This document shows, piece by piece, positions 34,183 through 43,968 of a stretch of DNA of 64,000 bases. Every line of letters begins with the position of its first letter. Within the stretch, counting starts at the first letter, position 1. This DNA comes from Microbulbifer rhizosphaerae. Lineage in GTDB: Bacteria > Pseudomonadota > Gammaproteobacteria > Pseudomonadales > Cellvibrionaceae. A program made the translations under genes and the position numbers. The stretch is taken from NCBI RefSeq assembly GCF_014191725.1, contig NZ_JACHWZ010000005.1, positions 62,001 through 126,000 of the forward strand. Direction: 5' to 3'. The notes beneath the pieces were generated by a model. It was not told where the DNA came from and ran no database searches. It saw only the letters and a list, made by a program, of their open reading frames with translations.

Positions 34183-36568
34183 AGCCAGCGGCTACTACCT
34201 GCTCGGTTTCCTGCTCGCCTGGGCACCGGCGCCCGCCCGGGCCGCGGTCCCCATTCCCGACAGCCAGCCGCTCGCCACCAGCGGCGCCAAATTTTATCTG
34301 CGCGAGGTGCGGCGCGAACAGGAACTCTACCTGGAGATTTTTCTGGACGATGAATCCACCGGACTGATCGCGCCGGTGCTGTTGCGGGAGGGCCGGCTCT
34401 GGATTTCCTCCGCGGATTTGCGCGAAATCGGCCTGCGGATTCCGCGGGGTAGCGCGGAGCACTGAGTGCCACTGGACAGCCTCCCCGGCCTCTCCCACCA
34501 CTACGATATTCCCACCCAGTCCCTGGCGCTTCACGTGCCCCCGGGCCTGCGTCGCGAGCAGCACCTGGGTTACCGGCCACCGCCGTCGGTGGAAGTGCGC
34601 CGCGATCACGGCCTGCTGTTCAATTACGATTTTTACGCGCGCGAATGGGCAGACCGTGAAAGTTACTCCCTGGGCACTTCCCTCGACTGGTTTGGCCGCT
34701 ACGGCAGTGTGCAGATCTCCGGCGTCAGCCGCGGCGGCGACGAGGATGTAGGCTACCGCCGCCTGGACAGCTTCTGGACCTACAGCGACCCGCGGAACCT
34801 GTGGACCTGGACCGCCGGCGACCTGATCAGCGGCGGCCACAGCTGGAACCGCCCGGTGCGCATGGCCGGATTCCAGTGGCGGCGCAATTTCGGTGTGCGC
34901 CCGGACCTGATCACCCTGCCGGTGCCGCGCTTCGGCGGCAGCGCCGCCCTGCCCTCCACGGTGGAACTCTACGCAAACAATATCCTGCAGTACGGCGACG
35001 AAGTGGACCCGGGTCCTTTTGTACTGGACACCCTGCCCAGGATTGGCGGCGCCGGTGTGGCCACCCTGGTGGTGACCGACGCGCTGGGGCGCACCACCAC
35101 CGCCAGCGCGCCGCTGTACGTGGACCACCGCCGCCTGGCGCCTGGCCTCAGCGATTTCAGTTTCGAGGCGGGCGTGCTGCGCACGGGTTTCGAGGGTGGC
35201 TGGGACGACTACGGGGAAAAACCGGTGGCCAGCGCCAGTTGGCTGCAGGGGATCACCGACACCTTTACCTTCGAGGCGCACGCCTCCGGCGCGGAGGGCC
35301 TGGGGTTGGCGGGGATCGGCGGTGTCTGGTCGCCGGATAACCGCTGGGGCCTGCTCTCCGCCTCTATCGCCTATAGCAATGGCGGCGCACCCGGCCAGCG
35401 CGACCGCTCCGGCCGCCAGTACAGCCTCGGCTATCAGTGGAACGGCCCCACCTATGGTTTTGACCTGCACAGCCTGCGGCGCAGCCGCGGCTACCGCGAC
35501 CTGGCGGACCTGGACACGGACAGGACCCTGACGGAGCGCTGGCTCAATGCCCGGGATCGCGCCACCGTCTGGCTGCAGACCGGCCGCGGCAGCCTGGCCT
35601 ATAGCCACGTTCGCTGGCGCGATCACCGCGATCGCCTGCTGCCGCGGGAATTTTCCAGTACCCACAGTGTGAGCTGGACGCAGAACTTCGGCTCGCGCCT
35701 GTCGGTTTCCGCAACGGTTTTCCAGGACGACGACAGCGGTTCCGGCGGCAGCCTGACCTTCAGCATCCCGCTGGACAACCTGCTCTATGCCGCGATCAGC
35801 GCCCAGCGGGGGGATGACGACATCGAGCCCAGGGCACTGCTGCGCCGCACCGCGCCCTATCACGGCGGCTGGGGCTGGTCGCTGCAGGGCGGCGATACCG
35901 ACGGCGACTACGCCCAGGCGATGGTGGAAGTGCGCGGCCGCTACGGATCGGCCCGCGCGGGTATCGACAGGGACGACGGCGGGCACGGGCACTTTTTCGA
36001 AGCCAGCGGCAGCGCCGTGTTGATGGACGGCCAGCTGAAGTTCAGCCGCCGCATTCACGACGCCTTTGCCCTGGTGTACACCGGTGTCGAGGATATGCCT
36101 GTGCTCAGCGAAAACCGCGTCTACGGGCGCACCGACGACCAGGGCTACCTGCTGATTCCGGAACTGCGGGGCTGGCAGCGCAACCGCATCGGCATAGACC
36201 CGGATGGGCTGGGCCCCAAGTTTTACGTGGCGGAACTGGAGCAGTTCGCCGTGCCCGCGGATCACGCCGGGCAGCTGGTGCGTTTTCCGGTGGAGGAGCT
36301 GCGGCCGGCCATCGTCACCCTGCTCGACCCGTCCGGAACACCGCTGCCCGCCGGCAGCCGCGCGACCCTTTATCGCAACGGCGGCAGCCGAATGTTGCCG
36401 GTGGGTTTCGGCGGTGAAGTCTATATCGAGGATCTGGGTGACGGTGCGCAAATAGAGGTGGAGCGGGATGGCGGCCTGTGCAGTTATCATCTCCAACCGG
36501 AAGGGGCGACGGAAGCGCCGCTGTTGAGAATGCGCGTGCGGCCCACGATCTGCGGAGGGGAGCGGTGA
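34148..36568 (+). pseudogene. Csu-type outer-membrane usher, interrupted by an in-frame TGA
   Basis: The frame starts at ATG 34148 with signal peptide GYYLLGFLLAWAPAPARA and runs to TGA 34463-34465 (…IPRGSAEH). It then continues in the same frame from GTG 34466 for another 700 codons (PLDSLPGLSHHYDIPTQSLA …) to 36568. TGG in place of TGA would give one ~805-residue usher with plug, barrel and C-terminal domains, so this looks like a single nonsense change. The downstream part has no signal peptide of its own. Together with the broken pilin it suggests the cluster is inactive. Confidence 0.82.
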
Positions 36569-37479
36569 AGGCGCAGTGGCTGTTATTTTTTCTGCTTTTT
36601 TCCTGCGCCGGAACGGCGTGGGGGCAGACCTGCACTTACACCGTGGAACCGACGGTGGATTTCGGCAGCATTACCGGCCTGCCCACGCCGCAGATTGATG
36701 TGAGCGCCGATATCACCGTGACCTGCCCCGCGATGGATCCGCCGGGGGAGCGCCGGGTCTGTATCAGCCTGCCGGTGGGCAGTGGCGGCGTCTCCTTCGC
36801 CGACCGTCGTATGGTCAACGGCGGTTTCGACGTGCAATATCAGCTCTACCGCAATGCCGGGCGCACCCTGGTGTGGGGCAATGTGGCCGGTGGGCAGGAG
36901 CGCATACTGCTTTTCCCCTTGGTCGGCGGTACCCGAGTGGCCACGGTGTTCGGCCGGGTATTTTCCGGGCAGACGGGAAAGTCAGTGGGGCTCTACCAGT
37001 CGGTGCTGAGCGGTATCGAAGTCCGCGAGGGAACCCCCATGCAACTCTGCAGCGCCATCACCAATATCTTCATTCTGCCCGACACCATCACTGCGCAGCT
37101 GGATATCCAGCCGGACTGCACCATTTCCGCCAATCCGTTGAATTTTGGTACCGTAAACAGCGTCGGCGTGCAGGACGCGAGCAGCAATCTCTCGGTCACC
37201 TGCACTTTGAACGGCGCTTACACTATTGCGCTGGACGGTGGCACCACCACCGGCGACGTCAACGACCGCAAAATGCAATTGGGAACCGACACCATCGACT
37301 ACCAGCTCTACAGCGATGCCGCCCGCACCCAGGTCTGGGGCGACACCGCGGGCACCACCGTTGACGGCACCGGCAGCGGCGATCCCCAGTCCATCCCGGT
37401 ATTCGGCCGTGTGCCGGCTCAGGGACCCAAGCCGGAGGGCACCTACCAGGATACGATTACCGCGACGGTGACTTTTTAG
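36565..37479 (+). CDS. Two-domain spore coat U protein (probable pilus tip subunit)
   Basis: 304 residues. GTG start overlaps the usher stop (GTGA). A signal peptide (LLFFLLFSCAGTAWG) is followed by two SCPU domains: residues about 25-180 (CTYTVEPTVDFGSITGL …) and 190-304 (DCTISANPLNFGTVNSVGV … TYQDTITATVTF). The second domain is close to the domain of the frameshifted pilin. CsuE-like tip subunits have this two-domain form. This gene is intact. Confidence 0.82.
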   Translation: MKAQWLLFFLLFSCAGTAWGQTCTYTVEPTVDFGSITGLPTPQIDVSADITVTCPAMDPPGERRVCISLPVGSGGVSFADRRMVNGGFDVQYQLYRNAGRTLVWGNVAGGQERILLFPLVGGTRVATVFGRVFSGQTGKSVGLYQSVLSGIEVREGTPMQLCSAITNIFILPDTITAQLDIQPDCTISANPLNFGTVNSVGVQDASSNLSVTCTLNGAYTIALDGGTTTGDVNDRKMQLGTDTIDYQLYSDAARTQVWGDTAGTTVDGTGSGDPQSIPVFGRVPAQGPKPEGTYQDTITATVTF

Positions 37480-37492
37480 TGAAGTCGGGCTA

Positions 37493-37675
37493 GCCACCGG
37501 CCGCCGGGAAATTCTCAGCGAGGCAGTGCCCGCATTCGAAAAGGCGCTGATCGAAATCGCCCTCAAGCACACCGCGGAGCGGAAAAGGGATGCGGCGGAG
37601 CTACTGGGCTGGGGCCGAAATACCCTGACCAGGAAATTAAAAGAGTTGGGAATGAACGGAGAGGAAGAGCATTAA
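37493..37675 (+). pseudogene. Second copy of the ntrC 3' end (Fis-type DNA-binding region)
   Basis: Corresponds to ntrC bases 32622-32807: about 60 codons ending MNGEEEH and stop, against MNGEEESG in the main gene. By eye about 17 of 178 aligned bases differ; apart from the final codons only one change alters a residue (Gly to Glu). The copy has no start of its own and lies 14 bases after the tip-subunit stop. Its stop codon overlaps that of the convergent ATPase gene. Together with the ntrC end it forms direct repeats around the pilus cluster. Confidence 0.88.
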
Positions 37676-38826
37676 AATATTGTGCTTATTTCCCGATAAT
37701 TCAGCGCATTAATGCCGCTGCTGAATTCGAATCTTTCCCCTGCATAAATGAGGTGGGAGGCTGAAACCCTGGGCGCAATAGCATTGATGCGTTTCAAGCC
37801 TTTGAGTAGTTCGGCGCGATAGGTGGTGCTGGACTTTATTTCGATCGCAACAAGCTCTCTGCCCTGTTGGCAAATAAGATCTACTTCATTGCCGGTGCTG
37901 TCCCGAAAGAAGTACAAGTTCGGGATCTTACCCTGGTTGGTTCTGTATTTCAGGCACTCCATAACCACCAGGTTTTCAAACATCTGGCCGACCAGTGGAT
38001 CTCGTGTAACCTGCTCGGGTCTTTCGATGCCCAACAGGAAGGCGAGCAGACCGGTATCCATGAAATAGTACTTTGGAGACTTCACTACGCGCTTGCCGAA
38101 ATTCTCAAAATAGGGTGGCAGTTTGTAAACGATAAAAGAGGCTTCCAATATGGAAAGCCAGTGCTTGACGGTGTTTGCGCTGACCCCTACGTCATTGGCG
38201 AGTGAACTGTAGTCCATCAACTGGCCGGTTCTGCCGGCCAGCAGTTTTATGAATTTTTCGAAATGGGAAACATCTTTCAGGTGGATAAGCTGCCTGACAT
38301 CCCGCTCTACATAGGTCTGGTAATAGTTGGAGTAGGCCGGAGTTGGTCTTTGCCCCTGATCGTAAATTCTCGGCAGAAAGCCGTTGAAAATGTACTCTTC
38401 AGGTTTGTCGAAGGTAATCTTCGCCTTTGCGAGCTCTTCGATTGAAAACGGATACAGATTCAGAATACTGGTGCGACCGGCCAGGGACTGGGTAATGGCC
38501 TGTCTTAATTCCTGATGCGAACCGGTGAGCAGGAACTGCCCATTGCCCGGCTTCTCGTCGACAATGACCTGGATATAGCTGAGCAGCTCCGGCACCCTCT
38601 GTATCTCGTCGAGAATGACCTTTCCTTTAAATCTGGTCAGAAATGCCTTGGGGTCGTCCTCGGCCAGTTGGCGGGTTTCAGGGCTTTCCAGGTTGCTGTA
38701 TTCATAGTCGTCCAGCAGCCCTCTGGCGAGGGTGGTCTTGCCCGCCTGTCGGGGGCCTAGTAGCGTGACCACTGGGTATTCCGCCAGTAATCTGCGCAGT
38801 TCCACACCGATTTGCCTGACAATCAT
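37672..38826 (-). CDS. AAA ATPase with C-terminal DUF4143 domain
   Basis: 384 residues. Walker A LLGPRQAGKTTLARGL near residue 30, Walker B KVILDEIQRVPELL, sensor LLTGSHQELRQ, a winged-helix middle (LANDVGVSANTVKHWLSILE) and a nuclease-like DUF4143 end (GNEVDLICQQGRELVAIEIK, with E…D…E-x-K). Widespread, poorly understood and frequent in variable regions; often annotated only as ATP-binding protein. The start MIVRQIGVELRRLL has GAGGGG upstream. GC is clearly lower than around it, suggesting transfer. Confidence 0.85.
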   Translation of the reverse strand: MIVRQIGVELRRLLAEYPVVTLLGPRQAGKTTLARGLLDDYEYSNLESPETRQLAEDDPKAFLTRFKGKVILDEIQRVPELLSYIQVIVDEKPGNGQFLLTGSHQELRQAITQSLAGRTSILNLYPFSIEELAKAKITFDKPEEYIFNGFLPRIYDQGQRPTPAYSNYYQTYVERDVRQLIHLKDVSHFEKFIKLLAGRTGQLMDYSSLANDVGVSANTVKHWLSILEASFIVYKLPPYFENFGKRVVKSPKYYFMDTGLLAFLLGIERPEQVTRDPLVGQMFENLVVMECLKYRTNQGKIPNLYFFRDSTGNEVDLICQQGRELVAIEIKSSTTYRAELLKGLKRINAIAPRVSASHLIYAGERFEFSSGINALNYREISTIF

Positions 38827-39083
38827 TAGCCCCTCTATATATGTAAAAATGAAGTTCAACTGCATTTTTGCATGAAACTTGGGGGAGCTCAACGGCATGT
38901 CGAGGGATATTCCGTCGTACGGGTGCACTCAGTCGAACGCACGCTGATCGAAATTGCCTTGGCAGGAGTTGGCATCGGAAGAGCACTGCTCTGTCAGGCT
39001 GGGCGAGCACCTGCGCGCCTTGGGAAGCCCGAAGCCGGGTGACCGCGTAGTTATCGAAAAAGCGAAAGGAATCCGGTATGCAG

Positions 39084-39284
39084 CGCCTGGAAGTTGGTGC
39101 TGGCACTTTCGGTTACCAGTTGACCTTCTACCAGCGGCAGGGCTTTAGGGTTGAACGCATTGACAAGAATTTCTTCTTGAAGAGCTATCCAGAACCAATT
39201 GTTGAAAATGGGATTCAGCACGGAGATATGCTTAGGCTGACATTTGAATTCCGGGGCAAAAATTCTTGTCAACGAGCGGTTTGA
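39084..39284 (+). pseudogene. Relic C-terminal part of a GNAT acetyltransferase
   Basis: Only the last ~66 residues remain: LEVGAGTFGYQLTFYQRQGF, then DKNFFLKSYPEPIVENGIQH and DMLRL, which fit the end of a GNAT N-acetyltransferase. The N-terminal acetyl-CoA-binding half is absent, and an in-frame stop lies at 39048-39050. The surrounding 38827-39529 holds no intact gene; 38936-38961 shows a short match to ntrC. Confidence 0.65.
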
Positions 39285-39529
39285 CGCAGGTTTTATAGTT
39301 GTTTATATCCCTATCTTATTGCAGCTCGAACTATTGTAGAATGACGCCGTTTGGGTGGCTACCGGCAGATGGAAAGCAGTCCTAGAGCCGGAAATTACAG
39401 ATAACAAGCAGCGGAGCGAGCTGCACTGCGCATACCCCCCCTTTGCAGAAAATTTGATAAAAACATTGAACCCACACCGAATCGGTTGCGACTCATCGGT
39501 GACAGAGGTTCTTGCAGAGTGACCGCTGG

Positions 39530-41596
39530 ATGGCTGTGTCCCCATTTCGACTACCGAAAACACTGGCGTTGCCGCTGCTGATCAGCAGTTGGCCGGCACT
39601 GTCTGTGCCTGTGGTACTGGCGCAGCCCGAAGCGCGGCTGAGCGCTCCGGAGGTCGACGATTTTTATCGGCCCCGCGAAAGACTGCGCCTTTCCCTGTCT
39701 GACGATACGGGAGCGGATGGCCCTGGCCAACTGAGCTTGGAATTGGATGGCATGGATGTTTCGGCACTGGTCCAGTGGCGCGGCGCGGAGCTGGTTTACG
39801 TGCCGGTGAGGCCGCTTACCCCCGGTGCCCATGAATTGAGGGTGATGTTTTACGGCGAGCGCGGCCGCGTTCAGGAGCTGGGCTACTGGACCTTTGAGGT
39901 TCGTCACTCGGCGACGCTTCGGGAGCTTCAGGCCAATGGTCAGTTGAATCTGGCGTTCAGTCAGCGTGTCACCGAGCGCGATCGGAGCGGGGGGAGCGAC
40001 CTCCAAGGGGGCGGCAACCTGGAGTCCGGCCTGAGCGGCGACAACTGGCGGTTGGATAGTAGCCTGGACTTGATTGCGGTGAACAATAAGGATCTGGCCA
40101 TTGCCGGGCGGAAAGTGGATCTGGCTCGTTTCAACCTGCGCGGTGAGTACGGCCGCTATCGGCTGGCCCTCGGTGATCAGCAGTTGGGCTCCGCAAGCCT
40201 GATCCAGGATGGCTTCGAGCGGCGCGGCCTGTCCACCGGTGCCCGGCTGCCCCTGTGGGACGGCACTCTGTCACTGTATCGAGCCGGCAGCCGGCAGCAG
40301 GTGGGCGTCGATGCCGGGCTGGGCACGGATGATGCCGACAATCGCCTGAGCGGCGGTCGCCTGGAGTTCTGGCCCCTGCGCGGGGACGGCGCGCAACTTA
40401 TGGTGGCGGGAGGGCGCCTGTCCGGTCGAGTCGGCGAGCCGGACTACGGCAGTCTCTACCCGCAGGACGGCCCAGACAGCGATTCGGTGGTGCACGAGGG
40501 CGATGCCTGGAACCTGATAGTGGATGGCCAGTTCTTCCAGCGGCAGCTGCGTGTGCGGTTGGAGAAAGCCGGCAGTGAGTATGACTTTGACGGTATCGAC
40601 AGCGGCTTTGAATCCGAGCGGGACAACGCCTGGTCCGCGCTGCTGGTATTGAACCCCACGCCGGGAGGTGAACTCGACTGGCGCCTCGGCCTGGAATCAA
40701 AAAAACTGGGCACCTGGTACAGAAGCCTGGCCAACCGGTACGCGCCCGCCGACAAACAGATGGAGCGGGTTTTCTTCGATATCACCAGGGATAAATGGAC
40801 CTGGGATGGTGGCTACGCCGTAGAGGACAACAACCTCTCCGAGGACGCCGACTACGCCATATCCAGAACCCGGCAATGGCATCTCAGCACCCGCTATATG
40901 GATTACGATCTCCCCGAGTGGTCGCCGCTTGCGGCTTTGGGGCAGCCGAGTTACACCCTGTCGGCGGAGGGCGCCAGGTTGCGGGACCGATACACGCCGC
41001 AGGGCTATCTGGCGAACGATCTGGAGACCAGGCGCTACGCGCTGACGGCGGCCTTTACCCGGGAGCAGCTGCAGTGGTCGGCGGGGTACCACTACGACAG
41101 CCTGGAGGATGCCACCGGCTGGCAACCGGAGACCCGCACCCAGGCGACCCGGCTGGATGCGGGCTGGTACCCGAGTGGCCGGTACAGCCTCTTTGTCGGC
41201 TGGGAACTGCAGCACACCACCTATCCCGATCAGGGCGTCAGTACCGATCGGCATATTTACTCTGTGGATGCGAAGGCGGAATTTATCCCCGAACGGTTAA
41301 CGGGCGGTCTCAATATGGGTCTGAATCAGACCAGTGCGAGAGACGACCCTTTCTTCGCCCAATGGGACGAAACCACCTATATCAGTGCCCAGCTGAACTG
41401 GCGGATTCGGCAGCCGGCCCCCCTGAGTTCGGGCCTGGAGCTGATTGTATCCCTCACCCGCAACGACTACCGGGATCGCTTGTTTGCGGTCGATTCGCCG
41501 GTCGGTTCACCGATTGATTCACCGGTCGATGGATATCAGGCATTTATTGAACTGCGCTCCAGTCTGCCGGTGGCGTATCCGGGGGTGCGACCATGA
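39530..41596 (+). CDS. Large outer-membrane beta-barrel protein with N-terminal Ig-like domain
   Basis: 688 residues. Signal peptide (LALPLLISSWPALSVPVVLA), then an Ig-like domain of about 100 residues (LSLELDGMDVSALVQWRGAE, LTPGAHELRVMFYGE), then about 550 residues of alternating amphipathic strands rich in Trp, Tyr and Arg (FVGWELQHTTYPDQG, YALTAAFTREQLQWSAGYHY). No TonB box or plug, and no family I can name. The start could also be TTG at 39512. First gene of a five-gene operon with a secreted protein, sigma, anti-sigma and protease; the next start overlaps its stop. Confidence 0.78.
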   Translation: MAVSPFRLPKTLALPLLISSWPALSVPVVLAQPEARLSAPEVDDFYRPRERLRLSLSDDTGADGPGQLSLELDGMDVSALVQWRGAELVYVPVRPLTPGAHELRVMFYGERGRVQELGYWTFEVRHSATLRELQANGQLNLAFSQRVTERDRSGGSDLQGGGNLESGLSGDNWRLDSSLDLIAVNNKDLAIAGRKVDLARFNLRGEYGRYRLALGDQQLGSASLIQDGFERRGLSTGARLPLWDGTLSLYRAGSRQQVGVDAGLGTDDADNRLSGGRLEFWPLRGDGAQLMVAGGRLSGRVGEPDYGSLYPQDGPDSDSVVHEGDAWNLIVDGQFFQRQLRVRLEKAGSEYDFDGIDSGFESERDNAWSALLVLNPTPGGELDWRLGLESKKLGTWYRSLANRYAPADKQMERVFFDITRDKWTWDGGYAVEDNNLSEDADYAISRTRQWHLSTRYMDYDLPEWSPLAALGQPSYTLSAEGARLRDRYTPQGYLANDLETRRYALTAAFTREQLQWSAGYHYDSLEDATGWQPETRTQATRLDAGWYPSGRYSLFVGWELQHTTYPDQGVSTDRHIYSVDAKAEFIPERLTGGLNMGLNQTSARDDPFFAQWDETTYISAQLNWRIRQPAPLSSGLELIVSLTRNDYRDRLFAVDSPVGSPIDSPVDGYQAFIELRSSLPVAYPGVRP

Positions 41597-42810
41597 GCGT
41601 CTGTCGTCTTGCCATTGTCTTCATTCTTGCGGTCGGGTTCGCCGTCCCCGCATCCGCCCAGGAGTTGGAACTCTGCTCTTCCATGCAGCCCTGCCCGGCG
41701 CCCCGTCCGGTCACGGTGGGGGTGGAATCCACCCAGCCCATTGTCTGGCGGGGCAGGACTTATTTCGCCGGCGACATTGCCTCTGATGTGGGCTTTTTTA
41801 CCCTCGACGAGACGGCTTCGGGAGAACGCCTGGGCGCTGTGCAGCGCCCCCTGGTGGGGCGGCTGGCCGGGTCGGCAGATGGCCGGTTAGTGAGTTTCAC
41901 CCTCAATGAAACCGTGACGGTTCCCGCGGAGGTGAGCCAGCGCGCAGCCGCTCTGGGCGCCCGCCAGCTGTTATACGTCCGCCAGTTCAGCATCAACGGT
42001 ATGTCGGTCACCGGTGTGCAAACCATTCGGCTGTCCGCTTCATTGCCCAATGCGGCGCGCTCCCTGCCTGAAGGGCAGGCGGTCACCGCCAGTGGTCTGA
42101 TCGTCCGGCGGGTGGCGTTGCGATTCGATGACGGTGCCGCCGTGGCATCGGTGGGGCGTAGCGAACGACTGCGGGCGTTGGCCGCCATCCGTTACGACCG
42201 CGCCGGTTTGCTGGAGGCGGTGTGGGAGGTGGCGACCCCGGCGACCACCCGCGGCCAACCGGTATTCCGCCGGCTGGATACGGTGCGCCAGTATCTGGGG
42301 GGCGGCCAGGAGGCTTCCCTGCAAAGCCCGGTGTTACCGACCGACGAAGCCGGGCTGTATTTGCTGCGCTTACGCCTGCTGCAGCCTTCACTCGAGAGTG
42401 ACAGTATCGAATTGCGCTACCAGGTGAGTGGCAAGCCGGCGGCGCCGGTGTTCGTGCCGGTGTTGCCCGTGACCAGTCCGCAGGCGGGAACTGCCCTCGA
42501 CGCCGCGACGGAATTTCGTTGGCGGCCGGCCGCCGGTACACGGGCCTATCAATTGGAACTGTACGACCAGCCCCCGTCGGCAGCGACGTCGGTCACCTCG
42601 TCGGAACCCGGCACCGTCCCGGCGGAAATGACCGCGGCACCCGCTACGGGCGTTCTGCTGCAGGGCAATACGGACCGCACCCGGTTATCTCCCACCGTGT
42701 TACACCGGTTGCTGCCCGGGCGAATTTATTACTGGCGAGTGAGCGCGGTGAATGCCGAGGGAGCCATTGTGGCCGCCAGTCCGATTCAGTCGATTCGCAC
42801 CGAGGAGTAA
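41593..42810 (+). CDS. Exported protein of unknown function with C-terminal fibronectin-like region
   Basis: 405 residues. Signal peptide IVFILAVGFAVPASAQ, a Cys pair soon after (LCSSMQPCPAP), a beta-rich middle (TVTVPAEVSQRAAALGARQL) and a C-terminal part (FRWRPAAGTRAYQLELYDQP … GRIYYWRVSAVNAEG) that reads like a fibronectin-III or Ig module. Overlaps the barrel gene (ATGA) and is followed after 13 bases by the sigma-factor gene. Probably periplasmic or surface-exposed partner of the barrel; that is inference. Confidence 0.7.
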   Translation: MSVCRLAIVFILAVGFAVPASAQELELCSSMQPCPAPRPVTVGVESTQPIVWRGRTYFAGDIASDVGFFTLDETASGERLGAVQRPLVGRLAGSADGRLVSFTLNETVTVPAEVSQRAAALGARQLLYVRQFSINGMSVTGVQTIRLSASLPNAARSLPEGQAVTASGLIVRRVALRFDDGAAVASVGRSERLRALAAIRYDRAGLLEAVWEVATPATTRGQPVFRRLDTVRQYLGGGQEASLQSPVLPTDEAGLYLLRLRLLQPSLESDSIELRYQVSGKPAAPVFVPVLPVTSPQAGTALDAATEFRWRPAAGTRAYQLELYDQPPSAATSVTSSEPGTVPAEMTAAPATGVLLQGNTDRTRLSPTVLHRLLPGRIYYWRVSAVNAEGAIVAASPIQSIRTEE

Positions 42811-42823
42811 GCCGGGCCAATCT

Positions 42824-43387
42824 ATGGAATATTCAGTACAGGATAGCGACGAACAGTTATTACGCACCATGGCGGTCGGCGATACGGAGGCGATGACCGC
42901 GTTTTATCGCCGGCACGAAACGCGTGTCTACCGTTACCTGTTGTCCAAGTTGAACGATTCATTCGTCGCCGCCGACCTATTGAATGAAGTGATGCTCGAG
43001 GTCTGGCGCTCGGCGGCACGATTTGCCGGGCGCGCCAAAGTCACCACCTGGATGCTCGGAATTGCGCACAACAAAGTGATGACCCACTGGCGCAAGCAGG
43101 GCGCGCGCGAATTTACCGACCTGGACGATAACCTGACCGACGATACGCCGGCCGCGGATCTGGAACAGGCACTGGCTGCGGTGAAGGACGGCCAGGTATT
43201 GCGCGCCTGTATGCAAACCCTGTCGCCACCCCACCGGGAAATCCTGCATCTGGTGTTTTTTGAAGAGCTGGATTACGCGGAAATTGCCAGTATTCTGCAA
43301 ATTCCCGAAGGCACGGTGAAATCCCGGGTGTATCACGCCAAAAACCTGTTGAAGAAACAACTGGCCAGAGCCATGAGGTCGTCATGA
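42824..43387 (+). CDS. ECF-family RNA polymerase sigma factor
   Basis: 187 residues. Region 2 (DTEAMTAFYRRHETRVYRYL, ADLLNEVMLEVWRSAARF, TWMLGIAHNKVMTHWR) and region 4 (LSPPHREILHLVFFEELDYA, then IPEGTVKSRVYHAKNLLKKQ). A different ECF group from the factor at 14575. It lies in the middle of the five-gene operon and overlaps the anti-sigma gene (ATGA). Likely autoregulates this operon. Confidence 0.93.
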   Translation: MEYSVQDSDEQLLRTMAVGDTEAMTAFYRRHETRVYRYLLSKLNDSFVAADLLNEVMLEVWRSAARFAGRAKVTTWMLGIAHNKVMTHWRKQGAREFTDLDDNLTDDTPAADLEQALAAVKDGQVLRACMQTLSPPHREILHLVFFEELDYAEIASILQIPEGTVKSRVYHAKNLLKKQLARAMRSS

Positions 43388-43968
43388 ACAAAATTGATGA
43401 GCAATTGAATCTGTGGGCCAACGGCAGATTGCCGGAAGCGGAACGCCAGGCGCTCGAGAAAAAAATGGCCGAGGACCCGGCCCTGGCCCGGGAAGCTGAA
43501 TTTTTGAAGGCGCTTCGGCAGACGGTTCAGAATGAACCGGTGACGCCGCCGGGAGAACTCGGCCTGGCCCGTTTACAGAAAGCGATGCGGGAGGAGCCGG
43601 ATGAAGCCCCGGAAATGCCGCCCCGTAAAAATTTCTGGAAACCCGTGGCGATTGCGGCCTGCCTCATGGTGGCGGTCCAGGCGGCACTGCTGCTGGGACC
43701 GACGCTCTGGAAGGGAGATACAGCGGTCGATATAAGCCCGGCATCGGGAGAGGGCATACCGGCGGGACCGCGGCTGCAAATCGCCTTCGCTCCCGAGACG
43801 ACCGCGGCGGATATCCAGGCGGCCGTGCTGAGTGTGAACGGCAGCATCGTCGCCGGGCCCAGCGCCCTGGGCGTCTTTCGGTTGGGATTGCCGGAAGGCG
43901 TTTCGACCGAGGCGGCGGTGGAAACCCTGCAGGCGTTTGAGTTTGTGGATGAGGTTATTGCGCCGTGA
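43384..43968 (+). CDS. Membrane anti-sigma factor with protease-prodomain-like periplasmic domain
   Basis: 194 residues. The N-terminal region (INEQLNLWANGRL-like: IDEQLNLWANGRLPEAERQA) is the short anti-sigma helix-rich domain without a zinc site. One membrane segment lies at about 88-106 (VAIAACLMVAVQAALLLGP). The C-terminal 85 residues (LQIAFAPETTAADIQAAVLS, LGVFRLGLPEGVSTEAAVET, VDEVIAP) resemble the I9/fervidolysin-type prodomain of subtilases and a segment of the protease encoded next (LSVFRLPPGVSPPTLMARLR). This hints that the protease or its propeptide is the signal. The stop overlaps the protease ATG (TGATG). Confidence 0.82.
   Translation: MNKIDEQLNLWANGRLPEAERQALEKKMAEDPALAREAEFLKALRQTVQNEPVTPPGELGLARLQKAMREEPDEAPEMPPRKNFWKPVAIAACLMVAVQAALLLGPTLWKGDTAVDISPASGEGIPAGPRLQIAFAPETTAADIQAAVLSVNGSIVAGPSALGVFRLGLPEGVSTEAAVETLQAFEFVDEVIAP

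Noticed and set aside
34145-36496. 783-codon open frame opposite the usher
   Set aside because: The sense strand has clear usher character and signal peptide; the antisense product is Ala/Val/Gly-rich without known motifs. It does not explain the TGA in the usher.
39303-39563. 86-codon minus-strand open frame
   Set aside because: No ribosome site, Ser/Thr/Cys-rich composition and overlap with the leader of the barrel gene.
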